From Clarkia xantiana subsp. parviflora (Eukaryota > Streptophyta > Magnoliopsida > Myrtales > Onagraceae), in contig JAPTYO010000059.1 in NCBI GenBank assembly GCA_036873135.1, positions 5,387,066 to 5,451,065 of the forward strand: DNA of 64,000 bases, in the 5' to 3' direction. This document shows, in pieces, positions 1 to 10,662 of the stretch. The translations under genes were made by a program, and so were the position numbers. The notes under the pieces are model-generated. The model did no database searches and was not told the DNA's origin. It was given only the letters and a program-made list of their open reading frames with translations. Positions within the stretch are counted from its first letter, which is position 1, and each line of letters begins with the position of its first letter.

Positions 1-27
1 ATAATATAATAACAAAATATAGGAGGG

Positions 28-236
28 ATATAAAATGTGTTTATTACAATTGACGATGACAAAGGAAGGGTCCAATCCAGACCTTATATAAATGCACTAG
101 CTAGTGAAGAAAAAACGTGAGAGAGTGATTAATAATGTGAAGACGTTATATATAATAATAATAAAATAAAGAAGGGAAGAAAATGTGTTTATTATAATAG
201 ATGACGACAAAGTCCAGACCTTATATAAGCATGCAT
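28..236 (+). promoter_or_regulatory. Tandemly duplicated promoter block upstream of the GNAT gene
   Basis: Two similar blocks lie in tandem, about 28-96 and 172-236. Each contains a GTGTTTATTA motif, a GACGA(T/C)GACAAA motif, then CCAGACC followed directly by a TATA box (TATATAAA at 85-92; TATATAA at 222-228). The second TATA box lies about 115 bases before the ATG at 338, as expected for a plant promoter, so it probably sets the transcription start. The first is a duplicated, possibly alternative core promoter. The copies differ by small indels, so the duplication is not very recent. Confidence 0.6.
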
Positions 237-337
237 TTATCTATCTCCAATTAACAACTTCCATTCCAATTACAAACAACTTGTTGGCAAAAATAAAAAT
301 TCCATACAGCTAGCTCTAAATTCTAAATTCGTCGGGC

Positions 338-859
338 ATGGATATGTCAAGAATCTCCATCCGCCCATTCAATATTTCGGACGTTGATGACTTCTTCACC
401 TGGGTTGGTGACGACCGTGTTACCCGCCACCTCAGGATGAGGACCCCACAATCCAAAGAACAAGCCTTATTTTTGCTCCAAAAACTCATGGGTTTGAATC
501 ATTGGTTCCGCGCCATATGTATCGATGGTCGTACTATTGGTCATATTTCTGTATATCCGGCCTCAGAATTAGATGAAAGGTGTCGAGCCCATGTAAGCTA
601 CGCATTGACTTGGGAATATTGGGGCCAGGGCATCCTGACATTCGCTTTGAAGATGGCTGTCCGGCTAGTGTTTGTGGAGATGCCGGAGTTGGTGAGATTG
701 GAGGCGTTTGTGAGGGATGATCATAGAGCTTCGCAAAGAGTGCTGGAGAAGGTAGGATTCATCAAAGAAGGTCTGTTGAGGAAATACATGTACCATAAAG
801 GTGAGATTAAGGATATGCTCGTCTATAGTTTCTTATCCACCGATCAACTCAACAATTAA
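338..859 (+). CDS. GNAT-family N-acetyltransferase, RimJ/RimL type (plant p20-like)
   Basis: This is an intronless 173-residue reading frame, the normal length for single-domain plant GNAT proteins annotated as p20-like. The family transfers acetyl from acetyl-CoA to an amine; the substrate cannot be read from sequence. The opening beta strand is RISIRPF (residues 5-11). The acetyl-CoA pyrophosphate loop is visible as EYWGQGIL (93-100), matching the Q-x-x-G-x-G/A motif with L as the last residue. The C-terminal signature runs from DDHRAS through VLEKVGF (127-141), with Asp/His where many relatives have Asn. The frame is closed by YKMYHKGEIKD-like strands and ends LNN. No signal peptide or membrane segment is visible. 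The start is the first ATG after a well-placed TATA box at 222-228. Nothing suggests damage, and it is one of three clearly intact host genes here. Confidence 0.9.
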   Translation: MDMSRISIRPFNISDVDDFFTWVGDDRVTRHLRMRTPQSKEQALFLLQKLMGLNHWFRAICIDGRTIGHISVYPASELDERCRAHVSYALTWEYWGQGILTFALKMAVRLVFVEMPELVRLEAFVRDDHRASQRVLEKVGFIKEGLLRKYMYHKGEIKDMLVYSFLSTDQLNN

Positions 860-984
860 TTGTATTGTCGATGCTGTTGTGGATCCTTTTTACTATGGTG
901 AGCTCCTTAGTTCTCTTTGTTTGAAAATAAACTTGTATTAGATGATCAACGAAGAGTTTAAAAAATCTAAGTTAGTTGGGAAGT
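860..984. other. 3' flank of the GNAT gene
   Basis: Short AT-rich stretch between the GNAT stop codon and the start of the copia LTR relic. It presumably holds the GNAT 3' UTR. I see no other gene or repeat. Confidence 0.4.
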
Positions 985-1711
985 GTTATTAATTAGGGTT
1001 AATAACTAAAAAAACTGTCTATGGTTTACCCTATGTTAAAATCAGGTGTCTGAAGTTTGAAATGTTAAAATGGACTGTCCCAAGTTTCATTTTTGTTGAA
1101 ATTTGGTGTCTTTGCGCGTCTTTTCATCTCCATTCAATCATTTTATCAACCCATCCACCCACTCATAATCCATCACTATTTACATTTTACAAAATCATCA
1201 AATTTCACCCAAAAATTGAACATTAAAAAAAAGTTTCTAAAAGAGTGGTGTGGAGCCATTTTTTAAGGACAACAGAGCGAGATTTACTTGCCCGGATGTG
1301 GCCAACTTTTTAGGTGACGGTCCCGGCAAGATGACGAGAAGGGAGTGTGTATGGGAGCTCGAATTTGACAGACGGTTTCGTCAGAATTGACTTCTCTAAA
1401 GTAATCACATCGATACACCACATTTTAACAAAATAAACTTTGGACACTACAGTTTAACATTTGAAACTTCAGATACCTAAATTTAACATAGGGTAAACCT
1501 TGGACAGTTTTTTAGTTACTAACCCTATTAATTAATACTAAGTTGTATAGAAGTGTCATTAAATGAAGTCTAGAACTCTCATCATGTACCTATAAATAGA
1601 TGATGTGATGAATGAAAAATCATTAAGTTGAGACAAATCAACAAGCCTCTTATTACCCCTCCACCATTCTCACACACATAAACATATATACATATAAATA
1701 TTCAAACGTCA
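985..1711 (+). mobile_element. Ty1/copia 5' LTR, interrupted by a MITE
   Basis: The LTR is read as starting TGTTATT at 985 and ending CGTCA at 1711. Without the 539 bases contributed by the nested MITE and its extra target copy it is about 188 bp, a usual copia LTR size. A CTATAAATAG promoter box lies at about 1591-1600. Six bases after the LTR a primer-binding site TGGTATTAGAGC (1717-1728) matches the initiator-Met tRNA consensus with one mismatch. No partner 3' LTR was found in the window. Confidence 0.6.
996..1525. mobile_element. Mutator-like MITE with 9-bp target duplication
   Basis: The 530-bp element starts GGGTTAATAACT and ends with the near-complement AGTTACTAACCC. It is flanked by perfect 9-bp direct repeats TATTAATTA at 987-995 and 1526-1534. 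Long terminal inverted repeats contain the complementary motifs ACTGTC and GACAGT and a shared tract with TACCCTATGTTAAA. No coding capacity is visible. Nine-bp target duplications with GGG/CCC termini are typical of non-autonomous MULEs. It sits inside the copia LTR, so it inserted later than that element. Confidence 0.8.
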
Positions 1712-2994
1712 AGAAGTGGTATTAGAGCCAAGTCCAAATATCATGATGACATCGACAAGTATGCAAGTGTCGAGATTGACGAATGACGAATGACAACTAC
1801 AATACATGTTGTATCCAAATGAAGGCCCTTTTGGAATCGACTCTTGAGTCTCGTTCAGTGAAGTTGCCTCTTGAGGCCCGTTCAGTGAATCCACCATCAT
1901 ATTAATGAGAAGTTTCATCTGTTGGAACTGTAACTTAACAATGTATATTTGGTAAATTCTTCATAATTTCTAAGACTGTTTAACTTGGTCAAATATATGA
2001 TTATCTATGTTTGACTCAGATACCTATGGTGGTTAAGAAGGGATCTATGGATTTTGATGCATATTTTAGTGTGCCGTCATAATTGAAATAAATTAATATT
2101 AAGATTCATGTCATGAGTTATAATAATATATATAGTGTTTGATATTATACGTATTTCGACGGATTTGATCTGATTTATGGTTATGAGTTGGACGCCTAGT
2201 GCAAAAGTGTATATAGTAACGTATGTTTTGGATTAAGTGTTTTTAAAGGATCCGACCGTTATTTCTATTGTTTATAAATTTTCACTAAAGCTTTTGTGCA
2301 AGTAAAATTTGACATTTTTCAAAAGGAGATCAAAGCTTGAAAATCTGCATTATACTAAGAATTATATATGGAAGTGTTTGGATATGTAACAGATTAACAT
2401 AATTTTTTTTATGCCAAAAAAGATTAACACAGTTTAATAGAATTACACCTGAGTGTCTCGCACGTAGCGCATAGTGTCCCCCGATAGACTAGACATATCG
2501 ATTCGAAGTACAAATTTAATGAGAAGTGTTTGATTTGAAGCTTGAAATAAACTTTCATTTGTAAATATCCATTTCGTATCTACTAATGTAATTTCTCGTG
2601 GAGAATAAATTGGAGCAAAATGTTAGAACCTGATGCACGACGATCATAGGTGGACATAACCTCTAAAATGAGTATGCAATGAAAGTGGTATTGTCAGTCA
2701 AACAATAATTCATAATGCGCCATTACAGATACGGTAAGGCAGAACATCTTAATCATTCACTTCTTCGACATGGTTAGGACCATGATGTCGCAAACTCAAC
2801 TTCCGATCTCCATTAAGGATGATGCATTGTTGATAGCCACTCATATAGTAAACGTTGTTCCTTCAAAATCGGTGGACACGACACCATATGAGCTGTGGAA
2901 TGGTAAAGAGATGGATCTTACCAGGCTACGCCCTTGGGGTTGCGCAGCATACACGCATCAAACCGACAGCCGATTCGGCAAATTGAGGTGGTGG
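1712..2994 (+). pseudogene. Ty1/copia internal relic: gag start and integrase fragment
   Basis: After the primer-binding site, about 1740-1910 reads as a decayed copia gag N-terminus, including a NYNT..IQMKAL motif. At about 2740-2990 a 70-residue fragment of the copia integrase C-terminal half survives: MVRTMMS, then NVVPSKS, TPYELW and LRPWGCAAY, which match the conserved copia order DMVR-MMS, N-VPSKS, TPYELW, LR-WGC-AY. Protease, reverse transcriptase and RNase H are absent. The element is dead through large deletions. The intervening 1930-2730 is AT-rich and contains no recognisable frame. Confidence 0.7.
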
Positions 2995-3190
2995 CCGGCC
3001 CCAATCGGTGGCTGCCAGCCCCGATTGTGGCTGGCCGGCCACGATTAGGGCCGGCCGGCCGGCCACGATTAGGGCCGGCCGGCCGGCCATGATTTGGGGC
3101 TGGCCGGCCACGATTTGGTGGGGGCCGGCCCAATTGGTGGTCGTCGTCGGCCTTGGGTGGTGATCGGCGGCCTCGGGTGGTGGCCGGTGG
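2988..3190. repeat. GC-rich minisatellite built on GGCCGGCC
   Basis: An island of very high GC in an AT-rich setting. It consists of degenerate 20-22-base units such as GGCCGGCCACGATTAGGG and variants (CACGATTTGG, CAATCGGTGG), with many GGCCGGCC octamers. It begins directly at the break of the copia integrase fragment. Open frames across it encode only Gly/Arg/Pro repeats and are not genes. Confidence 0.75.
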
Positions 3191-3550
3191 ACTTGTGCGG
3201 TGACAGAGAAAATAATAGGGACTTAATTGTAAAAATCAAAACTTAAGAATATAAATTTAAGGACTAAATTGAACAAAATAAAAAATAGGGACTCAATTGA
3301 TCTTAATTTGACTTCATGGGTAATTTTGTCATTTATTTTTCCTCAAATAAGGTATTAAATAAAACAAAATATTCGAAGGGGCAAATGTGTCATTTCAGAC
3401 AATTCTGTTAAATTTAACCCTAAAAATTGACAGAAAACCAAATATCAATAAAGTTGAAAATTCAGACCTTCCATATTTATAACTTTTGAAAATTCAGACA
3501 TCTCCGGTTAAGATGCGTCAAATTTTAGATCTTTCATAGGCTATTAACCC
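3191..3550. mobile_element. Possible half of a Mutator-like MITE
   Basis: The stretch contains short direct and inverted motifs (AGGGACT.AATTG, ACTAAATTGAACAAAAT) typical of the low-complexity MITEs elsewhere in this window, and ends in TTAACCC at 3550. The matching GGGTTAA left end is not present, so at best this is a truncated element. Confidence 0.35.
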
Positions 3551-3767
3551 TTTAAGCTATGTTTGCCGTCATTTACATTCAGTTGAATTATATATGAAAA
3601 AAATTGAGGTTTTCATCAACCCTACGTCAATTATTCGGTATTCTTCTGAATCAACAAATTATTGCGCCTCTATCTAACAAATTCTCGGCATCCCCCTAGA
3701 ATCAACTAGTTTTTGTCTCATCTATCCCCATTACGCTGCATCATTGTTGCTGCCGACTACCGTGGTT

Positions 3768-4039
3768 AGGGGTGAGCAGAAAGTTCGAATAGTTCAAAAT
3801 CATGATTAGTCTGATCTGAACATGTTTCGAAAATTGGTCTGAATCCAGTTGGGCGGGACGTTTCTTCCAAATTTGGTTTGGGCTTATTTAAAAAAGTCTG
3901 AAAGTCCTGAGCCCGCCGGGTATATTTAACTATGTATATATATTTAAACATTTTTGTTAATGGTGTTTGAACTTGGTTGTTGAATCTTGTGTTGGTGGTG
4001 TTTGAACTTGTAAGTACTTGAAATGGATGAACTTCAAGT

Positions 4040-4074
<35 letters not shown>

Positions 4075-4244
4075 TTTTCAAATATTTGCTTTAAATTCGG
4101 GCTAGCTCGAGCTCGAGTCCCAATGTCCCGACTCGTGCGGGACATTTCCCTTGAATTCGGGTTGGGCTCAGAACATGTGTTCGAAATTTTCGGGCTTGGG
4201 CTCATGAAAAATCCTGCCCGTCCCGTCCTGAGCTAACCCCTAGC
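3768..4244. mobile_element. hAT-like non-autonomous element
   Basis: The left edge reads TAGGGGTGAGCA and the right edge TGAGCTAACCCCTA, a usual terminal signature of plant hAT relics that also ends the element at 47003-47994. The interior has CGGG/GCCCG-rich patches in inverted arrangement and a (TA)n run at about 4044-4070. The flanks (CCGTGGT, GCTGTGGG) give only an imperfect target duplication, so the exact ends are uncertain. Confidence 0.5.
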
Positions 4245-5182
4245 TGTGGGTAAATTTACTGAACACGCAGTGTAAGCTAATCGTGCCTCATTTACAAACA
4301 CAAATACGACACCGAATTTTTCGTTCGTATATGTGTCGTGCTATCGAGTAGTGTTAAGTTATTCAATTGTACATGTCTATACAAGATCTTTAAGTAAAAA
4401 ATCAAAATAATTAATTTCATATAGCAAAAATATGAATTAATATGTCAGTATTCATAAATTTGTAATACATTGACAAACTCTAAAAGTTATTGTGCTTATT
4501 GGAGTTTTTAAAACTATTAAATAATATATTTCCAAAAAACTACTGAAGAGTTAGACTTAATATAGCACAACTTTATCGTCTCGTTTGTGGCGTGTTGTGA
4601 TACTTAAATATGAATACGTCACGAAAATTATATCTTACTAATCATGTTCGTGTTAACGTTCTTTTATATGCTTTTACGAACACGTTTTTTTTATTCATAT
4701 TATACTATCATGTCGTGTGAGAAATTATCAACCTAGACGATGGGTCATATGATTCATGTGTACTTTTTTTTAATGAAGGGTTCATGTATACTTATTAACT
4801 ATTATTATATTATTATTATAACTAAGACAATAATTTCAAACAGTTAATAATTTATTTAGAAAATTCATTGAAATATTGCTAGGTTTTAAATTTGATATTG
4901 TTATTTTTTAATCTAGCTTTTCACTCGCATTGTGTTATAAATTATTTGATGTTGATCCATGCAGATAAAATCTAAATATAATTTTCTTTTAATTACAATA
5001 GAGAAACATTTTTTTTTTAAATGAAAGTGAATAGCTTCAAATAACAATTTATTTTCCAAAGAAAAAAAAGTACAAAACTACCGTACTACTCTATTTAATC
5101 ATATATGTATTCATGTAGTCTTTTAATTTTTAAATGAATCATTCATTAGTGGGAAAAAAAATGTACTCATAAAAAGTTATCC
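4245..5182. other. AT-rich intergenic DNA
   Basis: No gene, inverted repeat or recognisable transposon end is visible. Composition is AT-rich with scattered poly-T and poly-A runs. Confidence 0.5.
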
Positions 5183-5498
5183 CTAAATTGGAACAATTTG
5201 TCCATACTCCATCCTACTTCGTATCTCCTTAACAAAACCAGCCTCAACTAGCTTTTCCACTTCCTGGCGAATTGCTGCCTTCTTCTCTGCCCTCATAGAT
5301 CTTCTTTTCTGAGCTATGGGCTTTATGGCGGGATCTATTCTCAATTCGTGGGAGATGATTTCCGAGCTTATCCCTGACATGTCGCTGGGTTCCCAAGCAA
5401 ATAATTCCTTGTATTCCCTTAAGAGGGCGATTATCCTCTTGGCTAATTCTGGGGGAGAGCAGCTCCAATCTTGACATTTCTCTCCTCTCCTTCCAATT
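5183..5498 (-). pseudogene. Ty3/gypsy Tat-type pol fragment (protease/RT linker)
   Basis: The minus strand encodes a fragment with MSGISSEIISHELRIDP, then KPIAQKRR, and KLVEAGFVKEIR. It is collinear with the linker before reverse transcriptase in the complete Tat element of this window (about 14490-14660, where the same stretch reads MPGISPDVIVHELKIDP). It lacks the catalytic RT motifs and is truncated at both ends. It abuts an Ogre-like LTR start at 5499. Confidence 0.75.
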
Positions 5499-6467
5499 TG
5501 TCAGACCTAAATCTGACCTACGGCGAATTACGTTTTGAAAACGCATGCATTTTGAAAGAGTCGCCACTAGTTAATTAAGGCTAACTAGAATCCTAAATTA
5601 GCTAAGCGAATAACGAATTAAACACCTAGGTATAAAATCGGTCTACAATTAGAAATTCGAGTTCGGGGGTTCTCTTACGGAAATAAAAATCTAATTTTAA
5701 TTTCGCCCTTTCGGTACTCAATTCACAATTTTGCCATAATTTTAATATTATATAAAAAATTACATTATTTAATAAAAGAAAAAAAAGAAAAAAAATAGTT
5801 CAAAAGGTTTAAGTATTTCCTATAAGAAATTATTAATTAGTGTTAGTAAGTGAATATAACTATACTTAAAAAAAACGAAAACCTCTATAACTTGCTTAAC
5901 CTAATGTATTTAATATATATATGTATGATATAGTATTCTAAGCCTACGTCAACATAATAAATATGTAAAAGAAGGGAGATTTACCTAAAGCAACACAGCA
6001 TAGTGGTGATTCATGCGATCAACGACAGCAACTGGAAGGATATGCACGACAACAACAACCTCGGGTGGACGGTGAGTAAGCAACAGATGGTGAAGAAGGC
6101 TTGCAACGAACTCGAAGCGAACGACAAGGAGATGCGGTGTTCTGGCCCTGGCTGCTGTCGGAGATGCAGGTCCGGTGGAGACGAGGGCCAGCGAATCTGA
6201 ATCGGGCGAGGAGATGGATTAGGTCGTGGTGGAGATATGGAAGGCCGAATGGTCCGTCGGAACTGGGCTACGGTACTCTCTGGGCCATCACCGTTTTCGA
6301 ACCTCTTGGTGCATAATCAGGCGGATTGTGATGAAAGGAAACATGAGCAGCGTGAAGCTTGCGATTGAAGCGGACTGCCGCTATACGAGAAGAGGGTCAA
6401 GGAGAATCGAGAACAATCGATCTGGAAGGGAGTTGGACGCTTGGGAGATCGTCTCGGTGAAGGTGAT
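5499..6467 (-). mobile_element. Ogre-like LTR fragment, left part, probably split by the Tat element
   Basis: From TGTCAGACCTAAATCTG onward, about 200 bases closely match two other copies in this window at 60073-60240 and 63546-63790. Shared stretches include GAGTCGCCACTAGTTAAT, TATAAAATCGGTCTA and GAAATTCGAGTTCGGGGG. After an AT-rich stretch comes GC-richer DNA (about 5980-6467) with no recognised protein. Removing the Tat element at 6468-17940 would join it to 17946-18560 through the GTGAT target site. That the whole block is one long LTR is inference. Confidence 0.55.
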
Positions 6468-7208
6468 TGTTGGATCACGGGCGAAGCTCCGTTACGTCCT
6501 TGACGGAAAGCTTCGGACTCCTGGGCTCCGCGTAATCCTGCAAAAGGGGATGACCTGGGTGGTGACCCAAAATCCCTCTCCGATGCTTAAATGAGTATGG
6601 TGATCAATGGGTGGTAAGCAAAGTCTAAGTTCGTATTAGAGAGTATGCGTTTTCTGGGGTAACTTCCTCCCTTATATAGGAGGAGGAGTTGCCCAGTTAC
6701 CTGTGACCATGCTTGGCCGTTGTGCCCATGATTCCGTGTATCTCGCCACGATTTCGTATATCTCGCCCCACGCTCCGCGTATCTTACCCGTACTCCGCGT
6801 ATCTCGGGCACGCCCTGCGTATCTCGGGGAATTTATCTCTATCTCTAACCGTCTCCCACTACTCTCATCTAGTAGGCGGGTTTCTCGGTCTTATCCTCTG
6901 ATCACAAGTCTCGACTCCTGTCGGGGACTCCAGAGTTGTCTCATTCTAGGTCACCACCCAGGACCTTCAGTCTCTACGGGACAGGTCCAGCCTCTGCGGG
7001 GCTTTTATTATCGGGGCCTTTACTAAGGCATATCGGGGCCTACTCAGAGGCTTCTCATCGGGAGCATTCAGCTCATACATCGGGACCGCTAAAGTCGGGA
7101 CCCTTCGTGCTGGGCCTCTGGGCCTTCCAGGCTTTTCACGAGGCCCACTGGACCTATTCGCCGTCCATTGGCTGTTAACGGGGCTAACGATTACATCGGA
7201 ACCCATCA
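6468..7208 (-). repeat. 3' LTR of the Tat element
   Basis: It is 741 bp, TG...CA bounded, and differs from the 17200-17940 copy at five positions. The TATA box (minus strand CTATATAAG) lies at 6671-6679. Short repeats CGTATCTCG and GGGGCCT are embedded in it. Confidence 0.95.
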
Positions 7209-7220
7209 TTTGCCCCCAAG
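7209..7220 (-). other. Polypurine tract of the Tat element
   Basis: On the minus strand the sequence CTTGGGGGCAAA immediately precedes the TGATGGG start of the 3' LTR. This is the expected plus-strand priming site in reverse transcription. Confidence 0.75.
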
Positions 7221-7257
7221 ACATGGGGGACTTTTAGTTCGTCATGTCTTTTAATTC

Positions 7258-7405
7258 CGCTCTTCTGACCTCGTTGTCGGAGGTTTTTGTTTTTATACCT
7301 TCCAATACCACCGTTGGAGGCCTTTGTTTTCATACCTTCCGATACCACCGTCGGGGGCTTTTGTTTTCATACCTTCCGATACCACCGTCGGAGGCTTTTG
7401 CCTTG
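7258..7405 (+). repeat. Three 43-bp tandem repeats upstream of the antisense promoter
   Basis: Three units of the form CATACCTTCCGATACCACCG followed by TCGGAGGCTTTTGTTTT stand in a row, the first more diverged. Each has a short dyad (ACCACCGTCGG). They lie 370-510 bases upstream of the TATA box of the plus-strand gene at 7931, so they could act as its upstream elements; that role is inference. Confidence 0.65.
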
Positions 7406-7765
7406 CGTGTGATTGTTGTATAATAGAGTCTCTTACTCATGATTACCTTGGGCCCATCAGGCCCCATGGGCAGTTGCCAAATCCGAGGGGACTCCTCAGT
7501 TACTGTGGCATTAAATGCCTAGGGATAAGGAAACGACGTTTAAACCAGCGTGACTGCTGTTTTCTGAAAAAGCAACTGTGACGTCACACACGTCCCTTCC
7601 GTGCCTGTGATTTTGGTGATTAAGATCGTGTCGTTTCCTCTTCAACGGTGCAGATCAAGCCCATCCAACTGTCTCTTCCGTACCGTCTCCATAATTTCAA
7701 TGGTTGTGATCAAATCGTTTCGTCTTCGACAGTCAAGATTACGTCCCCTCCAATTGTCCTTTTGC

Positions 7766-7777
7766 CTATAAAAGGTA
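7766..7777 (+). promoter_or_regulatory. TATA box for the antisense gene inside the Tat element
   Basis: GCCTATAAAAGG stands about 155 bases upstream of the ATG at 7931 and is followed by a pyrimidine-rich leader (TTCACTTCTTCTGCACTCTCTC), as in plant core promoters. It faces opposite to the LTR promoter. Confidence 0.6.
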
Positions 7778-7930
7778 AAACCCTGGTTTTATTCACTTCT
7801 TCTGCACTCTCTCGTTTTCAGCCATCTTTGTGTTCGAAGCTTCCTCTCCAAGCTCCTCCTGGTGTTCAAGTGATCCAAGGCTCTCAACCCTTCCGATCTT
7901 CCTTTACCTTACTCCTTCGACCATTGAATT

Positions 7931-10662
7931 ATGTCTGGTAAGAATTTCTTTCTACGTTTTCGTAATTTGCTTGCGGTTTATTCTTCTTTCCTCAAATCCT
8001 TTTGCTTGCAATCGTTTTAGACGAAGCTAGTTCTGAGGCTAGGACTCCCTTCACCTTCGAGTTCGCTGTCAATGAGATCTCGGAGGCTACATATGAGGTT
8101 GCCCTTAGAGAGGGGTGTATTACCTCTGATTGGGAACCTCGTTTCCCGTATGAGTCCCAGTCCGCTGTCAGGAGGAAACACATCATTACACCTCCTCGGG
8201 CAGGGGAAGTGTTCGTCTCCGCTGGGCAAATAAGCGCGGGGATTCGGTTCCCCTTCTGTGGGAACATGGTGGAGATGTGCAACTTCTACAAAAACGCATC
8301 CCTGTACCTTCTCTCCACACGCCATCCGCGTGTGGAATGCCTTCCAACTCTTATGCCACCGCCAGCAGTGGACGTACAGTCTTCTGCTGTTCTGCACTTT
8401 CTACGGCATGAAGTGCAACAAAGCTGGTGTCTGCTCTTTCTCCCCTCGACTCCCCAAGTGGACAAAGGAGCAACTTTCACGTTTCGGCTGGGATAGCGAA
8501 ACTTGGAAGTTCCACAAGGATCGGGTGCTAATCCGTGACTCAGGATCCGACAACAGCGGATGGAAGAAGTACTACTTCTTCGTCCAGCATAGCTCTGTTC
8601 CCTGGCCTCGATGGGAGGTCGTGGCGGACCCTGCCCCCAAGCTCCAAGACTACACCGAGGATGATCTCAACACCCTCCAGATGGTTCAACTTTATCGCTG
8701 GGGAGACAACTTCATACCCCTCGATGCCAACAAGCTCCAGGAGAAGAACCTGATTACTATCGGAGTCCGACTCCTTGACTCTGTTTCCAAATATTTAGTC
8801 ATCTGGGTAATATTTCTAACTATCTTATTTTTACCTTTGCAGCCAAGAAGGCTTCTCTGTTGACTCATCTCATTCTGAAGCAGGGCGAGACTGATGCCGT
8901 CCAGAGTGGCTCCCGGCGGAAGCGCAAGCTGGTGAAGAAGGGTGCTTCCTCCTCCACTCCCTTATCTGCTGCTCCTCCTACCGACGAGCAAGTCGGGGCC
9001 AAGAAGGCCAGGCGGGAGGAGATAGATCGGGCCTTCGGGGCCACCACCGTCGAGGAAGGTAAGCGCGTTCGTCGTGCAATTAATCAATATAAAAAATTAG
9101 TCCCCAAGGAGTTTATCCCCGCTGATCGGAAAACACGGGTTCAAGAGATCAAGTACATCCTTCGAGGAGAAATTCCCCACGTTCTTGAGGCAGGATATTA
9201 CAACGTCCTTGGGAAGAATAGACATTTCGATCGTCAAATCATCTGGTTCCCTGAAGGTACTCTTCCTAACTTTATCCGTCCCACCACCGCAGGTCCCTTG
9301 GAGACTCCTGCCCCAACGGAGGCTATCGTTCCGGCGGAGACTGCAGCTCCGCAAGAACAGATGCTGGAGGACACCTCGGCGGGAGCTCAGTTCCGCCAGG
9401 TGACCGATTTGGAAGCTTCTCCTTCTGTCGAGGAGCGTGAAGAGGGGGCCTGCTTCCTCGCGGCAGGTCGGGGTCCAGAAACGTGAGGCCCGCTGTTAGG
9501 GACGTGTCCCAGAGTCCTCCTCCTGTTCTTCGCACTCCAACCCCTGAGCCACCAGCGGAGGTGGCTCCTCCTGCTGAAAGTTCCGGGGTCATCCCCCCTC
9601 TCCCCGTGGATGAAAACCTTTACAAGGTTTTCACCCCCGATGAGGGGATGATGCCTTGGAACCCGATCGAGTCTCTCCGAGGGGTTCCACTTCGACGGGG
9701 AGAGCTTGATCCTGGACTGGCCCTGCATCTGCTAGCGGGGTCCGTTCCTCCAGCCTTGAGGCGGCCCCTGTCCTTTGAGCGGGAGGACCTTGAGGGGGAG
9801 ATCCGCGACATGGTCATTCGTCGGATGGAGGTGAAACTTCTATCCTTGTTTCGTTTTCTTCATTACTCTTATCTTCGATTGCTTATGTCTTGATCTTTTC
9901 CTTTCCTTCTTTTAGGACACCGCAAACCAACAGCGCTGCTTCGGCCTTATCCTGGCCCTGAAGGGTGCTTTGGAGGCGGCGGAGGCCCAGTCGAACCCTG
10001 ATGCTTTAGCCAAGCTTCAGGTAGAACTCGACGAGGCTGTAGCGGCCAAGAACAAGATGGCCAAGGAGAAGGCTCTCCTCGATGATTTGTCCTCCAACCT
10101 GCTCAAGAAGGTTCACGATCATGAGGTTGTCATGCGTCGGGAGCGGAAGATGGTCCAGGCGGACCAACAGCGGAATGAGGAGGAGAAGAAGCAGCTCATT
10201 CAAGAGAAAAACGTCTTCGCGGATCTCCTCGCGGAGGCCAAGGCGAAGTTTGAGGCGGAGAGGGCTGAGTTCTCTGCCAAGCTGGCTGAGGCAAAGGCTC
10301 AGGGCCTCGAGGAGGGCTACCAGCGGGGCTTCGAGGAGGGCCGCCAGCGGGGCCTCGATGAGTATCGGGACTCTGAAGAATTCAAGATGGCTGCTGTGGA
10401 GTTTTGCAAGTCCGAGATGGAGGACGTTTTGTTCAACGCCGTCGAGGAACTGTACACAGCCTACGCGGATTCCATTGACTTCACGAAGTCCGAGACTCTT
10501 GCCCCCGTTGCGGAGAAGTACTTCAACCTCCCCGCGGAGAGTGAAGAGGCTGCTGCCGTGGACCCGACTCCGCCAGCCGCGGAGCCTTCTGCCCAAGCCC
10601 CTCCAAACCTTGCTCCCAACGACGCTGCTGAGAATCCATCTTCCAACAAGGACCAAGTTTAA
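7931..10662 (+). pseudogene. Antisense ORF of the Tat element (putative gypsy-type transposase family), intron-containing
   Basis: The gene lies between pol and the 3' LTR, opposite in strand to gag-pol. Exon 1 is ATGTCTG (7931-7937). Intron 1 (7938-8020, GTAAGA to TTTTAG) splices in frame to give MSDEASSEART. The next block ends in conserved WNAFQLL, FCTFYGMKCNKAGVCSFSPR and W.KYYFFVQ motifs, as in plant proteins of the 'putative gypsy-type transposase' family (PF04195). Then come a basic and Pro-rich linker (8845-9830), a clear intron (9831-9915, GTGAAA to TTTTAG) and a C-terminal coiled coil with Gln/Arg/Gly repeats (9916-10662). The frame is broken near 8289-8293 (run of five A), where the second intron should join (8783-8842), and near 9400-9480. 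The role is unknown: related antisense ORFs occur in Tat/Retand and Grande elements without an established function. Confidence 0.7.

Noticed and set aside
4018..4236. Frames through the (TA)n tracts at 4044, 30143 and 49455
   Set aside because: They encode only Tyr-Ile repeats from microsatellites.
8002..8496. Independent gene starting at an ATG-less frame near 8002
   Set aside because: Intron 1 splice signals show that the true start is ATG at 7931 and that this is exon 2 of the antisense gene.
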